Below are positions 44,518 through 53,553 of a DNA stretch of 64,000 bases, piece by piece. Source of the DNA: Citrifermentans bremense R1 (GTDB lineage: Bacteria > Desulfobacterota > Desulfuromonadia > Geobacterales > Geobacteraceae); contig NZ_KE384581.1 in the NCBI RefSeq assembly GCF_000426865.1, positions 186,001 to 250,000 of the forward strand. Direction: 5' to 3'. Both the position numbers and the translations under genes were made by a program. Numbering within the stretch: position 1 is the stretch's first letter; each line of letters begins with the position of its first letter. The notes under the pieces are model-generated. The model was not told where the DNA came from. It ran no database searches and saw only the letters and a list, made by a program, of their open reading frames with translations.

Positions 44518-45174
44518 TTATTTGACCGAGACCTGCAGTCTCCCCACTTGGGTAATTTCGGCGACGACGCTGTCCCCGCTTTTGATCGGGCCGACGCCGG
44601 CCGGGGTGCCGGTCAGCACCAGGTCGCCCGGCTCCAGGGTGAAGATGGAGGAGAGGTAGGAGATGAGCTCCGGGATGCGGTGGATCATGAGGCCGGTCGA
44701 GCCGTCCTGCCGCTTGACCCCGTTGACGCTGAGCGTGATGGTGAGCGCCTGCGGGTCGGCCACAGCGCCTGCCGGCACGAAGTCGGAGAGGGGGCAGGCG
44801 GTGTCGAACCCCTTGGCGATCTCCCAGGGGAGCCCCTTTTTCTTCTGCTCCGCCTGCACGTCCCTGAGGGTCAGGTCGATGGCGACGCCGTACCCGGCCA
44901 GGTGGCCTAACGCCTGCGCGGGGGGGATATTGCTCCCGCCGGTGCCGATCAAAAGCGCCAGCTCCGCCTCGTGGTGGCAGTCGCTGGAGTAGGGGGGGAT
45001 CACGATCTCTTCCCCTTCGCCGATGACGCTGGAGGCCGGCTTCATGAAGATCACCGGGCGTTCCGGGGTCTCGTTCCCCAGTTCCTTGATGTGGTCGGCG
45101 TAGTTCCTCCCGATGCAGAGGATCTTGCCGATCCGGTACTCTTTTGCTGCTCCCTTGACCCTTGCCGTCTTCAT
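44518..45174 (-). CDS. fumarylacetoacetate hydrolase family protein
   Basis: A 218-residue protein of the FAH superfamily (C-C bond hydrolases/decarboxylases such as acylpyruvases). The core shows KILCIGRNYADHIKELGN, FMKPASSVIGEGEEIVIPP, the metal-binding Glu pair in HHEAELALLIG, GYGVAIDLTLRDVQAEQK and GDLVLTGTPAGVGP. Divalent metal binding is expected. GAGGAG 6 bases before ATG 45174; the longer frame to 45279 adds unlikely residues. The small ribbon gene follows 19 bases downstream. Substrate unknown. Confidence 0.92.
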   Translation of the reverse strand: MKTARVKGAAKEYRIGKILCIGRNYADHIKELGNETPERPVIFMKPASSVIGEGEEIVIPPYSSDCHHEAELALLIGTGGSNIPPAQALGHLAGYGVAIDLTLRDVQAEQKKKGLPWEIAKGFDTACPLSDFVPAGAVADPQALTITLSVNGVKRQDGSTGLMIHRIPELISYLSSIFTLEPGDLVLTGTPAGVGPIKSGDSVVAEITQVGRLQVSVK

Positions 45175-45191
45175 GTTTCTCCTCGCTTTAG

Positions 45192-46148
45192 CTAGCCGTT
45201 CACCGCGCGCATCTCGCAACCCACCCGGCACCCCTGCCAGCTCCCGCGCCTTTTCAGCTCGTTCACCACCGCGTACCACATCTGGTTGTTCTTCAGGTTC
45301 CAGTTGGGGGCGACCCGGATGGAGAGGGGCGCCGAGCCGTAGAGCCTCTGGATCGAGACCCTGGGCGAGAGCTCTTCCAGGAAGTCGCAGGCCGCAGCTA
45401 CGTATTCGGCAAGCGAGATGGGGAGGTAGCTCCCGTCGCGGTACATGCGGGCGAGCTTGGTTCCCTCCACCGCGTGCAGTTGGTGCAGCTTTACCGCGGT
45501 CACCGGGAGCGAGGAGATGAGACGCGCCCCCTTGACGAAGCCGCTCCTTTGTTCCCCGGGAAAGCCGTAGATGAGGTGGGTGCAGATGTCGATGCCGCGC
45601 CCGGCAAGCCGGTCCACGGTCGAGAGGTACTCGGCGAAGCTGTGGCCGCGGTTGATCCCGGTGAGGATGGCGTCGTCGATGGACTGAAGCCCGAGTTCCA
45701 CGCAGACGTAGCGGTCGCGGGCAAGCTCGGTCAAAAGCGCCACGGCGTCGTCGTCGATCGAGTCGGGCCTGGTGCCGACCGAGATCCCCACTACGTCCGG
45801 ATGCGAAAGGGCGCGACGGTACAAATCGGAGAGCTTCTCCACCGGCGCGTAGGTGTTGGTGAATTTCTGGAAATAGACGATGAACTTCTCGCTCGCCAGG
45901 CGGGTCCGGTGGTAGGCCATCCCGGCCGCCATCTGCTCCTCGATGGGGATGACGGCTACCGTCTCCTTGGGGGAGAACGAGCTGTTGTCGCAGTAGATGC
46001 AGCCGCCGGTGCCGCGGCTGCCGTCGCGGTTGGGGCAGGTGAAGCCGCCGTCCACGTTCACCTTGGAGACGCGGCAGGAAAAGCGCCTTCTCAGGTAGGA
46101 GCCGTAGGAGTTGATGCGGAGCTCGCTATGGATGGGGGAATCGGCCAT
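45192..46148 (-). CDS. YhcC-type radical SAM protein (TIGR01212 family)
   Basis: A 318-residue radical SAM protein: RINSYGSYLRRRF at the start, the cluster region FTCPNRDGSRGTGGCIYCDN with three Cys, YFQKFTNTYAP, VGTRPDSIDD, VELGLQSIDD, CTHLIYGFPGE and KLHQLHAVEGT. The family is widespread; the reaction is unknown. It follows thiE by one base, which may mean shared transcription with the thiamine operon. The start is ATG 46148. Confidence 0.9.
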   Translation of the reverse strand: MADSPIHSELRINSYGSYLRRRFSCRVSKVNVDGGFTCPNRDGSRGTGGCIYCDNSSFSPKETVAVIPIEEQMAAGMAYHRTRLASEKFIVYFQKFTNTYAPVEKLSDLYRRALSHPDVVGISVGTRPDSIDDDAVALLTELARDRYVCVELGLQSIDDAILTGINRGHSFAEYLSTVDRLAGRGIDICTHLIYGFPGEQRSGFVKGARLISSLPVTAVKLHQLHAVEGTKLARMYRDGSYLPISLAEYVAAACDFLEELSPRVSIQRLYGSAPLSIRVAPNWNLKNNQMWYAVVNELKRRGSWQGCRVGCEMRAVNG

Positions 46149-46149
46149 G

Positions 46150-46806
46150 TCAGTCGGCGTGCTCCAGGGGGGGGAGAAGGGCGATGAGCTTCTTCGCTGC
46201 CTCACGCGGGTCGGCTGCGGAGAGGACGGCGGAGATGAGCGCGACGCCGCGCACGCCGCAGCCGGCTGCCTCGGCGCAGTTCTCCTTTTTGATCCCCCCG
46301 AGCGCGAAGACCGGGACCTGCAAAAGCCCCGCCACGGCTTGAAGCTTCGCGGTCCCCACCGGGTCGCCGTAGGAGGCCTTGGAGGGGGTGTAGTAGACCG
46401 GGCCGAAGGTGATGAAGTCGGCCCCCATCTCCTGGGCGGCGATGGCCTGCGCCTTGTTGTGGCAGGAGACCCCGATCAGCTTCCGCTCTCCCAGAATCCG
46501 CCGCACCTTGTAGATGGGCATGCTGGCGCTTCCTATGTGCACGCCGTCGGCGTCGACGGCGAGCGCTATGTCGGCGCGGTCGTTGATGATGAGCTTCGCG
46601 CCGTAGCGCGAGGTGAGGCGGCGCAGCTCGTGGGCCGTCTCGTAGAGTTCCTTGCTGGAGGCATCCTTGTCGCGGTACTGTACCGCGCGCACTCCCCCCT
46701 TGAGAGCTTCCTCGACCACGTACTCGAGGGGGCGCCCCTGCGTCTCCTCCCTGCCGGTGATCAGGTAGAGGTTGAAGTCTATCCAGGGTGATTCCAGCTC
46801 TTTCAC
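46150..46806 (-). CDS. thiE: thiamine-phosphate synthase
   Basis: Joins the thiazole phosphate carboxylate and the pyrimidine pyrophosphate of thiamine. The 218-residue product has [69 protein letters not shown] and [10 protein letters not shown]. The GTG start overlaps the thiG stop (GTGA). Operon thiS-thiG-thiE. Confidence 0.95.
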   Translation of the reverse strand: MKELESPWIDFNLYLITGREETQGRPLEYVVEEALKGGVRAVQYRDKDASSKELYETAHELRRLTSRYGAKLIINDRADIALAVDADGVHIGSASMPIYKVRRILGERKLIGVSCHNKAQAIAAQEMGADFITFGPVYYTPSKASYGDPVGTAKLQAVAGLLQVPVFALGGIKKENCAEAAGCGVRGVALISAVLSAADPREAAKKLIALLPPLEHAD

Positions 46807-47585
46807 CCGATGAGCCCAGCCAAGGGGGAGGAGGCGCTGGCGTAGAGCTTCCTGGGGATGCGCCCGGCCAGGTAGGCGAGCCTCCCCGCGCGCACCGCGC
46901 AGTTCATCGCCTCTGCCATGGCGACCGGGTCCTTGGCCCCGGCGATGGCGGTGTTCATGAGGACGCCGTGGCAGCCGAGCTCCATGGCGATGGCAGCGTC
47001 CGAGGCGGTCCCGACCCCAGCGTCAACGATGACCGGCACCTTGACGCTCTCCAGGATGATCTGGATGTTGTAGGGGTTGCGGATGCCGAGGCCGCTTCCG
47101 ATGGGCGCTCCCAGCGGCATCACCGCGGCGCATCCCATGTCCTCCAGCTTTTTGCAGATGATGGGGTCGTCGCTTGTGTAGGGAAGGACGGTGAACCCCT
47201 CGGCCAGAAGCACCTTGGCCGCCTTCAGGAGCTCCTCGTTGTTGGGGTAGAGCGTCTTCTCGTCCCCCAGCACCTCGAGCTTCACGAAATCGGAAAGGCC
47301 GGCCTCGCGCGCCAGGCGGCAGGTGCGGATGGCGTCCTCGGCGGTGTAGCAGCCGGCGGTGTTGGGAAGGAGCGTGTACTTCTTCAGGTCGATGTGGTCG
47401 AGCAGCGACTCCTTGCTGCGGTCCGAGATGTTGACCCTTCTCACCGCCACGGTGATGATCTGCGCCCCGGAAACCTCGATGGCGCGCACCATCTGCTGGA
47501 AGTCGGCGTATTTCCCGGTGCCGACCATGAGGCGGGAGTCGAATTCGCGTCCTGCAATAACGAGCTTGTCGTTTGTCTGGGTCAT
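46803..47585 (-). CDS. thiG: thiazole synthase
   Basis: ThiG builds the thiazole ring with sulfur from ThiS-thiocarboxylate. The 260-residue barrel has [22 protein letters not shown], the Schiff-base Lys region [51 protein letters not shown] and [20 protein letters not shown]. Start 47585 with GGAG. It lies 69 bases after thiS and overlaps thiE. Confidence 0.97.
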   Translation of the reverse strand: MTQTNDKLVIAGREFDSRLMVGTGKYADFQQMVRAIEVSGAQIITVAVRRVNISDRSKESLLDHIDLKKYTLLPNTAGCYTAEDAIRTCRLAREAGLSDFVKLEVLGDEKTLYPNNEELLKAAKVLLAEGFTVLPYTSDDPIICKKLEDMGCAAVMPLGAPIGSGLGIRNPYNIQIILESVKVPVIVDAGVGTASDAAIAMELGCHGVLMNTAIAGAKDPVAMAEAMNCAVRAGRLAYLAGRIPRKLYASASSPLAGLIG

Positions 47586-47654
47586 CTCGATTCTCCAATT
47601 ATCTGTTTCCGGGAAGGATCCGGGGGGCGCCGGCCCGGGTGCGGCGGACGCTCG

Positions 47655-47882
47655 TCATCCTGCCTTGGGCAGGGAAGCCGGAAGGCTTCCTCCTCCCACG
47701 AACTGGACTATCTCCAGGGTGTCTCCCTCTTTGAGGTCCGTGGTTTCGTACTGCGCCTTGGGAAGGATCTCCAGGTTCAGCTCGACGGCGACCCGGCGCG
47801 GGTCGATGCCCAGGGAGAGGAGGTACTCTTGAACGTTAAGGGGATCGATGGATACGGCTTCGCCGTTGGTGGTGATGTTCAC
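47655..47882 (-). CDS. thiS: sulfur carrier ThiS with C-terminal extension
   Basis: A 75-residue beta-grasp protein (MNITTNGEAVSID, VAVELNLEILPKAQYETTDL, EGDTLEIVQFVGGG). ThiS must end in Gly-Gly to be adenylated and thiocarboxylated. Here the GGG at 63-65 is followed by ten more residues, SLPASLPKAG, so the active end is hidden unless trimmed or unless a nearby frameshift misreads the end. The DNA of the tail is palindromic (GGAAGC and GCTTCC). GTG start with GGAG. Confidence 0.9.
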   Translation of the reverse strand: MNITTNGEAVSIDPLNVQEYLLSLGIDPRRVAVELNLEILPKAQYETTDLKEGDTLEIVQFVGGGSLPASLPKAG

Positions 47883-47969
47883 TGCTGCTCCGGTATTGCG
47901 CGCGGCTGTTAGCGGTTCTCCCCCGCCGGGGCCTTCTCAGGGCCCGCGGGGCGAGGGGACGAATGCCGT

Positions 47970-47998
47970 AAACTATCAATATGCCTTGCCGCTGTCAA
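47970..47998 (-). promoter_or_regulatory. candidate thiSGE promoter
   Basis: On the minus strand TTGACA (47993-47998), 17-base spacer, TAGTTT (47970-47975), about 85 bases before thiS. A long GC-rich hairpin (47905-47950) follows in the leader. Confidence 0.5.
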
Positions 47999-48067
47999 TC
48001 GTTTTCTTCCGCGCAGTTGCGCTGCCGCGAGGGGGAGGAAGGGGGAATGGTCGTCTTGTATACAGGG

Positions 48068-49696
48068 TCAGGCGCAGGGACGGGAGGAAGGTTCACCGGG
48101 GGGGGAGAGCGGGGGGAGGGGCAGGGGGGTGACCGAGGCGCGGTCGGGGAGGGGGAGGGTGACGGTGAAGGCGGTCCCCACCCCGATTTCGCTGGTGACG
48201 TCGATGCGCCCGCCGTGCTCCTGCACGATCCCGTAGGAGACGGAGAGCCCGAGGCCGGTCCCTTTGTTGGCCTTGGTGGAGAAGAAGGGGTCGAAGATCT
48301 TGGTGAGGTTTTGCTCGGAGATGCCGCAGCCGTTGTCCACGATCCTGATGAAGGCCGCCCCCTCGCCAGGTTCCACATCGGTCGTTAGGTGCAGCACCCC
48401 TTCGCCGAGCATGGCGTGCCCGGCGTTGACGAACATGTTGACCAGTACCTGCTCGATCTGGTTCGCGTCGATCAAAAGCTTGGGGAGATCGCTTGCGTAC
48501 TCGCGGATGATGGTCACGTCCTGGAACAGTATCTGGTGCTGGATCAGGGTGAGCGCCGCCTCCGCGATCTCGCTCAGGCTGTGCAGCTCCTTTTGGGGGG
48601 GCGCGCAGCGGGCGAACTCCAGGAGCCCCTTCACGATCCCCGCGCAGCGCTTGGTCTCCCTGATCACCGTCTCTATGTCGTTTCTGAGCGTTTCATCGAG
48701 CTTCTTGTTGCTCTGGATCAGCGAGGCGAAGACCAGGATCCCGGTCAGCGGGTTGTTGATCTCGTGGGCGATGCCCGCTACCAGCTCGCCTAACGAGGCG
48801 AGCTTTTCGCTGCGGATCAGTTGCGCCTGCATCTGGGTCACTTCGTAGGTCCTTTGCTGCACCATCTCTTCCAGGTCCCGCCCCCATCCCTCCAGGTCCT
48901 GGCGCGCCCTTTTCAGGTTCAGGGTCATGGCGTTGAAGGAGTCGGCAAGTTCCCCCAGTTCGTCGTTGGCGAAGCCTTGCACCAGGCCGTCCAGCTCCCC
49001 GCGCGAGAGCATCTGGGTGTGCTCCAAAAGCTCGCGCACCGGGCGGTTTACCAGCTTCTGGGTGAAGAGGGTGATGCAAAGGGCGGTGAGGGTGAGGACC
49101 AAAAGGGTGAGGGCGATGCTGCGGTTGCGGAAGGCGTCCAGGACCGAGTGCATCCGGTCCAGCGGGACCACCACGTCGAGAACCCCCAGCACCTTGAAGT
49201 TCTCCGGGTGGAAATGGCAGCTCGCCGAGTAGCAGCTCTCCTCGTTGTAGATGGCGCTGGTGATCCCCAAGAGTTCGCCGCCGCTTTCGCTGAAAAAGCG
49301 CCGGCTCCTGTGCTTGGAGGAGGCGGTCAGTAGAAGCTGCGAACCTCCATGGCAGACGGCGCAGACCTCGGCATCCTTTTTCAGCAGGAACCCGGTTTCG
49401 GCGTCTTTGGTGGAAAAGATGACGCGGCCGGTCTTGTTGATCAGCCTGATCCGCTCCACCCCCTGCTGGCTCCCCATCTCCTCTATGGTTTTGTAGAACA
49501 GCGGGCGGTCGTCCCTGAGCATCTGGTTGTGGGTGGTGCGCAGTATGGTTTCGCTGATGCGGTCCGCCTCGGAGATGGCCTCCTGCAAAAGCAGGCCCTG
49601 AAGGCTTCGGAAATTGAGATAGGCGAAGAGCGCCATGGTGCTCAAGAGCACCAGGCTGGTGGCGATGGCAAGTTTGGAAATCAGGTTGAGACGCAC
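48068..49696 (-). CDS. haem-binding sensor histidine kinase
   Basis: A 542-residue kinase. Transmembrane helices near 8-27 and 194-212 enclose a periplasmic sensor with CAVCH at 112-116 and CYSASCH at 155-161, c-type haem sites of CxxCH and Cx4CH form. HAMP (about 213-265) and a coiled coil lead to HisKA with His311 in GIAHEINNPLTG. The ATPase has NMFVNAGHAM, IVDNGCGI, FDPFFSTKANKGTGLGLS. The tail is Pro-rich. It likely reports redox state or a small ligand. No response regulator is adjacent. GTG start with GGAG. The module recurs in the protein at 59078. Confidence 0.9.
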   Translation of the reverse strand: MRLNLISKLAIATSLVLLSTMALFAYLNFRSLQGLLLQEAISEADRISETILRTTHNQMLRDDRPLFYKTIEEMGSQQGVERIRLINKTGRVIFSTKDAETGFLLKKDAEVCAVCHGGSQLLLTASSKHRSRRFFSESGGELLGITSAIYNEESCYSASCHFHPENFKVLGVLDVVVPLDRMHSVLDAFRNRSIALTLLVLTLTALCITLFTQKLVNRPVRELLEHTQMLSRGELDGLVQGFANDELGELADSFNAMTLNLKRARQDLEGWGRDLEEMVQQRTYEVTQMQAQLIRSEKLASLGELVAGIAHEINNPLTGILVFASLIQSNKKLDETLRNDIETVIRETKRCAGIVKGLLEFARCAPPQKELHSLSEIAEAALTLIQHQILFQDVTIIREYASDLPKLLIDANQIEQVLVNMFVNAGHAMLGEGVLHLTTDVEPGEGAAFIRIVDNGCGISEQNLTKIFDPFFSTKANKGTGLGLSVSYGIVQEHGGRIDVTSEIGVGTAFTVTLPLPDRASVTPLPLPPLSPPGEPSSRPCA

Positions 49697-49952
49697 AGGG
49701 CTCTCCGTCCTTGGGAAGCTGCCTCAGTCGTGTTGGTCCTGTTTTAAAATCGCATGGGGACATGCTTTTTTGCTGCTTGACTTCTTTAGAACATTATTCT
49801 ACATTTTCACTGCATACCGAAGCTATCCCCCGTCCGTGTCGCCGGGACTGCGGTTTACGCTGTTTTGGCGGGGGAGGGCGAGGGCGTCCGGGCGCGAGTT
49901 GGCTAGCGCGAGTTTAATCACATTAAAAGCGTTTATCAAGTTATTTATTTCC

Positions 49953-49981
49953 TTGACAGCTTTTATTAAATATCCTAGTTA
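49953..49981 (+). promoter_or_regulatory. candidate promoter of the IclR-type gene
   Basis: TTGACA (49953-49958), 17 bases, TAGTTA (49976-49981), in an AT-rich stretch 43 bases before ATG 50024. The rest of the gap 49697-49952 shows no gene. Confidence 0.55.
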
Positions 49982-50023
49982 ATACTGTTTGAAATTTTTT
50001 CCATAACAGAATAGGTGCAGCCA

Positions 50024-50806
50024 ATGGCGAAAAAAGAGAAATCCGAGTACATCATCCAGGCCGTTTCGCACGCTCTCGACCTGCTGGAGCAGTTTCACGA
50101 CGAAGTGGACGAGCTGGGCGTGACGGAGCTGAGCAAAAGGCTCAAGCTTCATAAGAACAACGTTTTCAGGCTTCTCGCTACCCTGGAGTCGAGAAACTAC
50201 ATCGAGCAGAACAGGGTCACGGAGAACTACCGGCTGGGGCTCAAGACCCTGGAGCTCGGGCAGACCTTCATCAAGCAGATGGGGCTTTTAAGGCAGTCCC
50301 GCCCGGTGTTGGAGACGCTGGTGAAGGAGTGCAACGAGACCACCTACGTGGCGATCCTCAAGGAGTTCCACATCGTCTATCTCGACGTGGTGGAGACCGA
50401 CCTGACCGTGAGGGTGGTGCCGAGGGTCGGCGCCCGGCTCCCCGCCTACTGCACGGCGGCAGGGAAGGTCCAGATCGCCTACATGACCGACGAGGAACTG
50501 GAGAACTACCTTCCCACCAAGGAGATGAAGCGCTACACCCCAAAGACGGTGACCGACCGCGAGGAGCTGAAGAAGCACCTCAAGGTGATTGCGGACCAGG
50601 GTTACGCCATAGACGACGAGGAGATGGATGTCGGCGTGAAATGCGTCGGCGCCCCGATCCGCGACTACACCCGCAGGATCATCGGCGCGGTGAGCATCTC
50701 CGGCCCCTCGATGCGCTTCACCGACGAGCGCCTGGAGAAGGAGCTGATCCCGCTGGTGATTCGCTCCGGCGAGGAGATCTCCCACAAGCTCGGCTATCAC
50801 AAATAA
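50024..50806 (+). CDS. IclR family transcriptional regulator
   Basis: A 260-residue regulator. N-terminal winged helix: IIQAVSHALDLLEQFHDEVD, LGVTELSKRLKLHKNNVFRLLATLESRNYIEQN. The IclR effector domain (about 95-255) follows with YVAILKEFHIVYLDVVETD, VGARLPAYCTAAGKVQIA and GYAIDDEEMDVGVKCVGAPI. Placement a few genes before sfrBA recalls the Geobacter IclR regulator known to control acetate and lactate metabolism genes (sucCD); orthology is inferred from recalled synteny only. The start is ATG 50024 with AGGTG; a GTG at 50015 is possible. Terminator follows. Confidence 0.92.
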   Translation: MAKKEKSEYIIQAVSHALDLLEQFHDEVDELGVTELSKRLKLHKNNVFRLLATLESRNYIEQNRVTENYRLGLKTLELGQTFIKQMGLLRQSRPVLETLVKECNETTYVAILKEFHIVYLDVVETDLTVRVVPRVGARLPAYCTAAGKVQIAYMTDEELENYLPTKEMKRYTPKTVTDREELKKHLKVIADQGYAIDDEEMDVGVKCVGAPIRDYTRRIIGAVSISGPSMRFTDERLEKELIPLVIRSGEEISHKLGYHK

Positions 50807-50808
50807 AG

Positions 50809-50835
50809 AAAAGGCCCCGTTCGCGGGGCCTTTTT
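50809..50835 (+). terminator. intrinsic terminator after the IclR-type gene
   Basis: AAAAGGCCCCG and CGGGGCCTTTT pair around TTCG, followed by T-rich sequence. It may also end the convergent coaE transcript. Confidence 0.9.
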
Positions 50836-50846
50836 CTTATTCAGTT

Positions 50847-51470
50847 CTACGGCTCGGCGGCGGGGGCTCCCTCCCGGGCCGCGATCTCCTCGCGCCAGAC
50901 CCTCAGCACCTCCGCCTCCAGATCCTCCCTGCTCCCCCGGTTGTCGATCACGACCCTTCCCAGCCGCTTCTTCTCCTCCATCGGCATCTGCGAAGCGATG
51001 CGCGAAAGCGCCGCCTCGCGCGAGAGCCCGTCCCGCGCCATCAGGCGGGCCAGCTGGGTCTCGTGGTCGAGGTAGACCACCCAGACCTCGTGCACCCTGG
51101 AGGTGATCCCGGCTTCGATCAGGAGCGGCGCCACGTAGAAGGCGGTCTTCGCCCCCGCAGCCTTTAGCCTTGCGAGCTTCTCCTCGGCCCGCTCCTTGAT
51201 GGCGGGGTGGGTGATCGACTCAAGCCTTCGCCTTTTTCCCGGGTCGGCGAAGACGATTTCCCCCAGGGCCGCCCGGTTCAGCGTCCCGTCCGCATTCAGG
51301 ACCCCGTTGCCGAAGCTCTCCGCTATCTGCGCCAGCGCCCGCTCGCCCGGTTCCACCACCTCCCGGGCCAACTGGTCCGCGTCGATGACCGGCGCGCCGA
51401 GCCGTTCCAGGAGGTTCGCCACGCTCGTTTTTCCCGAGGCTATCCCCCCGGTGAGCCCTATGATGCGCAT
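50847..51470 (-). CDS. coaE: dephospho-CoA kinase
   Basis: Last step of coenzyme A synthesis. The 207-residue kinase has the P-loop GLTGGIASGKTSVANLL, DADQLAREVVEPGE, HPAIKERAEEKL, VAPLLIEAGITSRVHEVWVV and a LMARDGLSREAALSRIASQMP lid. Start 51470 with GGAG. It follows the FapA-like gene by 43 bases on the same strand. Confidence 0.97.
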   Translation of the reverse strand: MRIIGLTGGIASGKTSVANLLERLGAPVIDADQLAREVVEPGERALAQIAESFGNGVLNADGTLNRAALGEIVFADPGKRRRLESITHPAIKERAEEKLARLKAAGAKTAFYVAPLLIEAGITSRVHEVWVVYLDHETQLARLMARDGLSREAALSRIASQMPMEEKKRLGRVVIDNRGSREDLEAEVLRVWREEIAAREGAPAAEP

Positions 51471-51513
51471 CGTTCACTCCGGCGCAACGATTTGCAGTCA
51501 GGTGGGGTGGGTT

Positions 51514-53151
51514 TCATGAGTAGATGATTCCCTGTTCACCCAGGGCGAAGGTCGGGTTGGTCAGGTCCTCCTCGATCATCAGCGCCGTCGAGCCGATCCT
51601 GATCTGCGTCCCCAGGAAGGCGTCGCGTTCCACCTCCACCCTTGCCTGCGCGTTGATCTCCATTCTTTTCTCCAGTCGCTTCTTCTCGCCGGTGAGTTCG
51701 GCGATCTCCCCCTGGTACTTGGCGTAGATCCGCTCTTTGAGGGCCAGGAGGCCGGGCTCCATTTTTCCAGGGTTCTCGCGCACGTAGGCGAGCGTCTTGG
51801 CCAGTTCCTCGATGAGGCGCCCCTTCTCGGCAAAAGCGTCCAGCACTATCTCGAGCTTCTTGTTCAGCGCCGGGTCGACCCCCACCTCGATGACGGTGGG
51901 GACCCCGGCGTGGGAGCCGACCACCACGGCATGCACCAGCGAGACGGCGCGGCAGACCCCGCCGATGAGGTGCCCTTTGCGCGCCCCCTTTTCGCCGACC
52001 GTGATGCTGGAGCCGGAGGTGAGTTCGCTCTGCATGGAGAGTTCCTTGACCACGATCTCGCCCCCGGCGTTGATGAGGGCGTTCTCGGCGAACTGCACCC
52101 AGACCGTGCCTCCCGCCTCCAGCTGCGCCATCTCCTTGCGGTTCTCCACCTTCCCCTGCGCACCTTTGCCGTGGCCGATCACCCCGCCGCTGACCACGAT
52201 GTTCCCGCCCGCCGTGACTCTCGCCGCCTCGACGATCCCCCCGACGTTGATGTCGTGGGTGGCGCTCACCTCCATCCCCTCCAGCACGTCCCCCTCGATA
52301 TCGAGGGATCCCTTGAAGTGGAGGTTGCCGGTGGAGAGGTCGACCCGTTTCACCTTGAAGACCGGGTCGACGATCACCCCGCGGGGAACGATGACCGGGT
52401 GCCCCGAGATGGCGGCGACCAGGAGATCGCAGTCGGTGAGATCGCAGGCGATCCCGGTGAGGTTCTCGGCGAAGGAGAGCTCGACCCCGTCGGTGGTGGG
52501 GAGTTCGACCCCCAAAAGGTTCACCCCCGGGATCCCCTGAGTGGGGTGGGTGCGGCGCAAAAGCGGGTCCCCAAGGCTTACGCTGACGATGTCCCCGAGG
52601 TTGCGGTAGTCGGCCGTGTCGTCATCGGAGAGCTGCGGCGCCTGGGCGGTTATCTCCGGGATGAGCGAGATGAACTGGGTGTCCTCGCCAGGTACCGGCG
52701 GGGTGCCCGCGGCGATGACGAGCTTCGGCGCCTCGCCCGCTTCGACGGCGCACCTGATCTCGTCGTAGAGGATGCCGCAGACTACGCCCCGGGCGGCCAG
52801 TTCCTGCTCCACCTCCTCGACCGTGATGCGGCGCCCCCCGAAGGCGGGCTGGATGGTCATGACGGCCTGCATCATGTCGTCCGGGATCTGGATGGCGAGG
52901 GTGGCGTCACGCCGCTCCCCTATCTGCAGGGAGAACGCCATGGGGGAGACTTCCCACTTCTTCAGGAACTGCCCGAGCGCGTCCCGGGAGATGAAGAGGT
53001 CGCCGTAGCCTTCCTCGGCGATCGCCTCCTCCAGCTGTTCCTGGCTGATCCCCTGCTTGTTCACCACCGGGGTGAACGAAGCGGTGAGCACCCTCTGGTC
53101 GGGGCTCAATTTGAACGCGATTCCTGTCCCTTCGAGACGATTGCTCTGCAT
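51514..53151 (-). CDS. FapA (DUF342) family protein
   Basis: A 545-residue protein of the FapA/DUF342 family. An N-terminal region (about 1-190) leads to the long beta-helical DUF342 core with regular turns such as GNLHFKGSLDIEGDVLEGM, SATHDINVGGIVEAA and AGGNIVVSGGVIGHGKG. A coiled-coil stretch (about 430-520) includes ELTGEKKRLEKRMEI. Members are polymer- or cell-envelope-associated proteins of uncertain function. Start 53151 with GGAGGAG. Possible co-transcription with coaE. Confidence 0.85.
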   Translation of the reverse strand: MQSNRLEGTGIAFKLSPDQRVLTASFTPVVNKQGISQEQLEEAIAEEGYGDLFISRDALGQFLKKWEVSPMAFSLQIGERRDATLAIQIPDDMMQAVMTIQPAFGGRRITVEEVEQELAARGVVCGILYDEIRCAVEAGEAPKLVIAAGTPPVPGEDTQFISLIPEITAQAPQLSDDDTADYRNLGDIVSVSLGDPLLRRTHPTQGIPGVNLLGVELPTTDGVELSFAENLTGIACDLTDCDLLVAAISGHPVIVPRGVIVDPVFKVKRVDLSTGNLHFKGSLDIEGDVLEGMEVSATHDINVGGIVEAARVTAGGNIVVSGGVIGHGKGAQGKVENRKEMAQLEAGGTVWVQFAENALINAGGEIVVKELSMQSELTSGSSITVGEKGARKGHLIGGVCRAVSLVHAVVVGSHAGVPTVIEVGVDPALNKKLEIVLDAFAEKGRLIEELAKTLAYVRENPGKMEPGLLALKERIYAKYQGEIAELTGEKKRLEKRMEINAQARVEVERDAFLGTQIRIGSTALMIEEDLTNPTFALGEQGIIYS

Positions 53152-53371
53152 AACTCCTCCGCCCAAGGCGCCCGCCGCTTTGTCGGCGCGCTGTCGCAAT
53201 ATATATCGGCATTTCGCGGGAAAGATTTAATAAATGCTGTAGCTAGGCGCTTTTGCGTCGGAAAGGGTGCAGTCGCGGCGGTCGCCAAGGCGTCCGGGGG
53301 ATGTTAGGTCGGAACCGGATTAAAAACAACAATTAAATCGGGCAGGGGAAAAGTGGACGCGCGCGGGGTGC

Positions 53372-53553
53372 ACAGCCCGATGTTGTATACGAGCTACACC
53401 GGCGATAATCCGAGCGATTTTTCACTTGATTAGAGCTGAGTGATGTGATAAAAACTGGATACTGTATACAATCTGACCAATACGATTTGCTTAATAAATG
53501 TAAACATTTAGCCGTTAAAAAGGTGAAATCTAACAGCTATTTCGGAGGCCTAA
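53372..53553 (+). promoter_or_regulatory. palindrome-rich control region of sfrB-sfrA
   Basis: Two inverted copies of TTGTATAC (53383-53390 and, reversed, 53463-53471) lie about 80 bases apart. Between them TTGATT with 17 bases to TAAAAA (53427-53455) could be the promoter. A perfect TAAATGT-AA-ACATTTA dyad sits at 53495-53510, about 45 bases before the start. These look like operator sites for dimeric regulators. 53152-53371 shows nothing recognisable. Confidence 0.5.

Noticed and set aside
47883-47990. TPP riboswitch upstream of thiS (CTGAGA and GAACC are present)
   Set aside because: The CTGAGA lies in the loop of a long GC-rich hairpin and the GGGGTGC/ACCC and GCGTAGGGA parts of the aptamer are missing.
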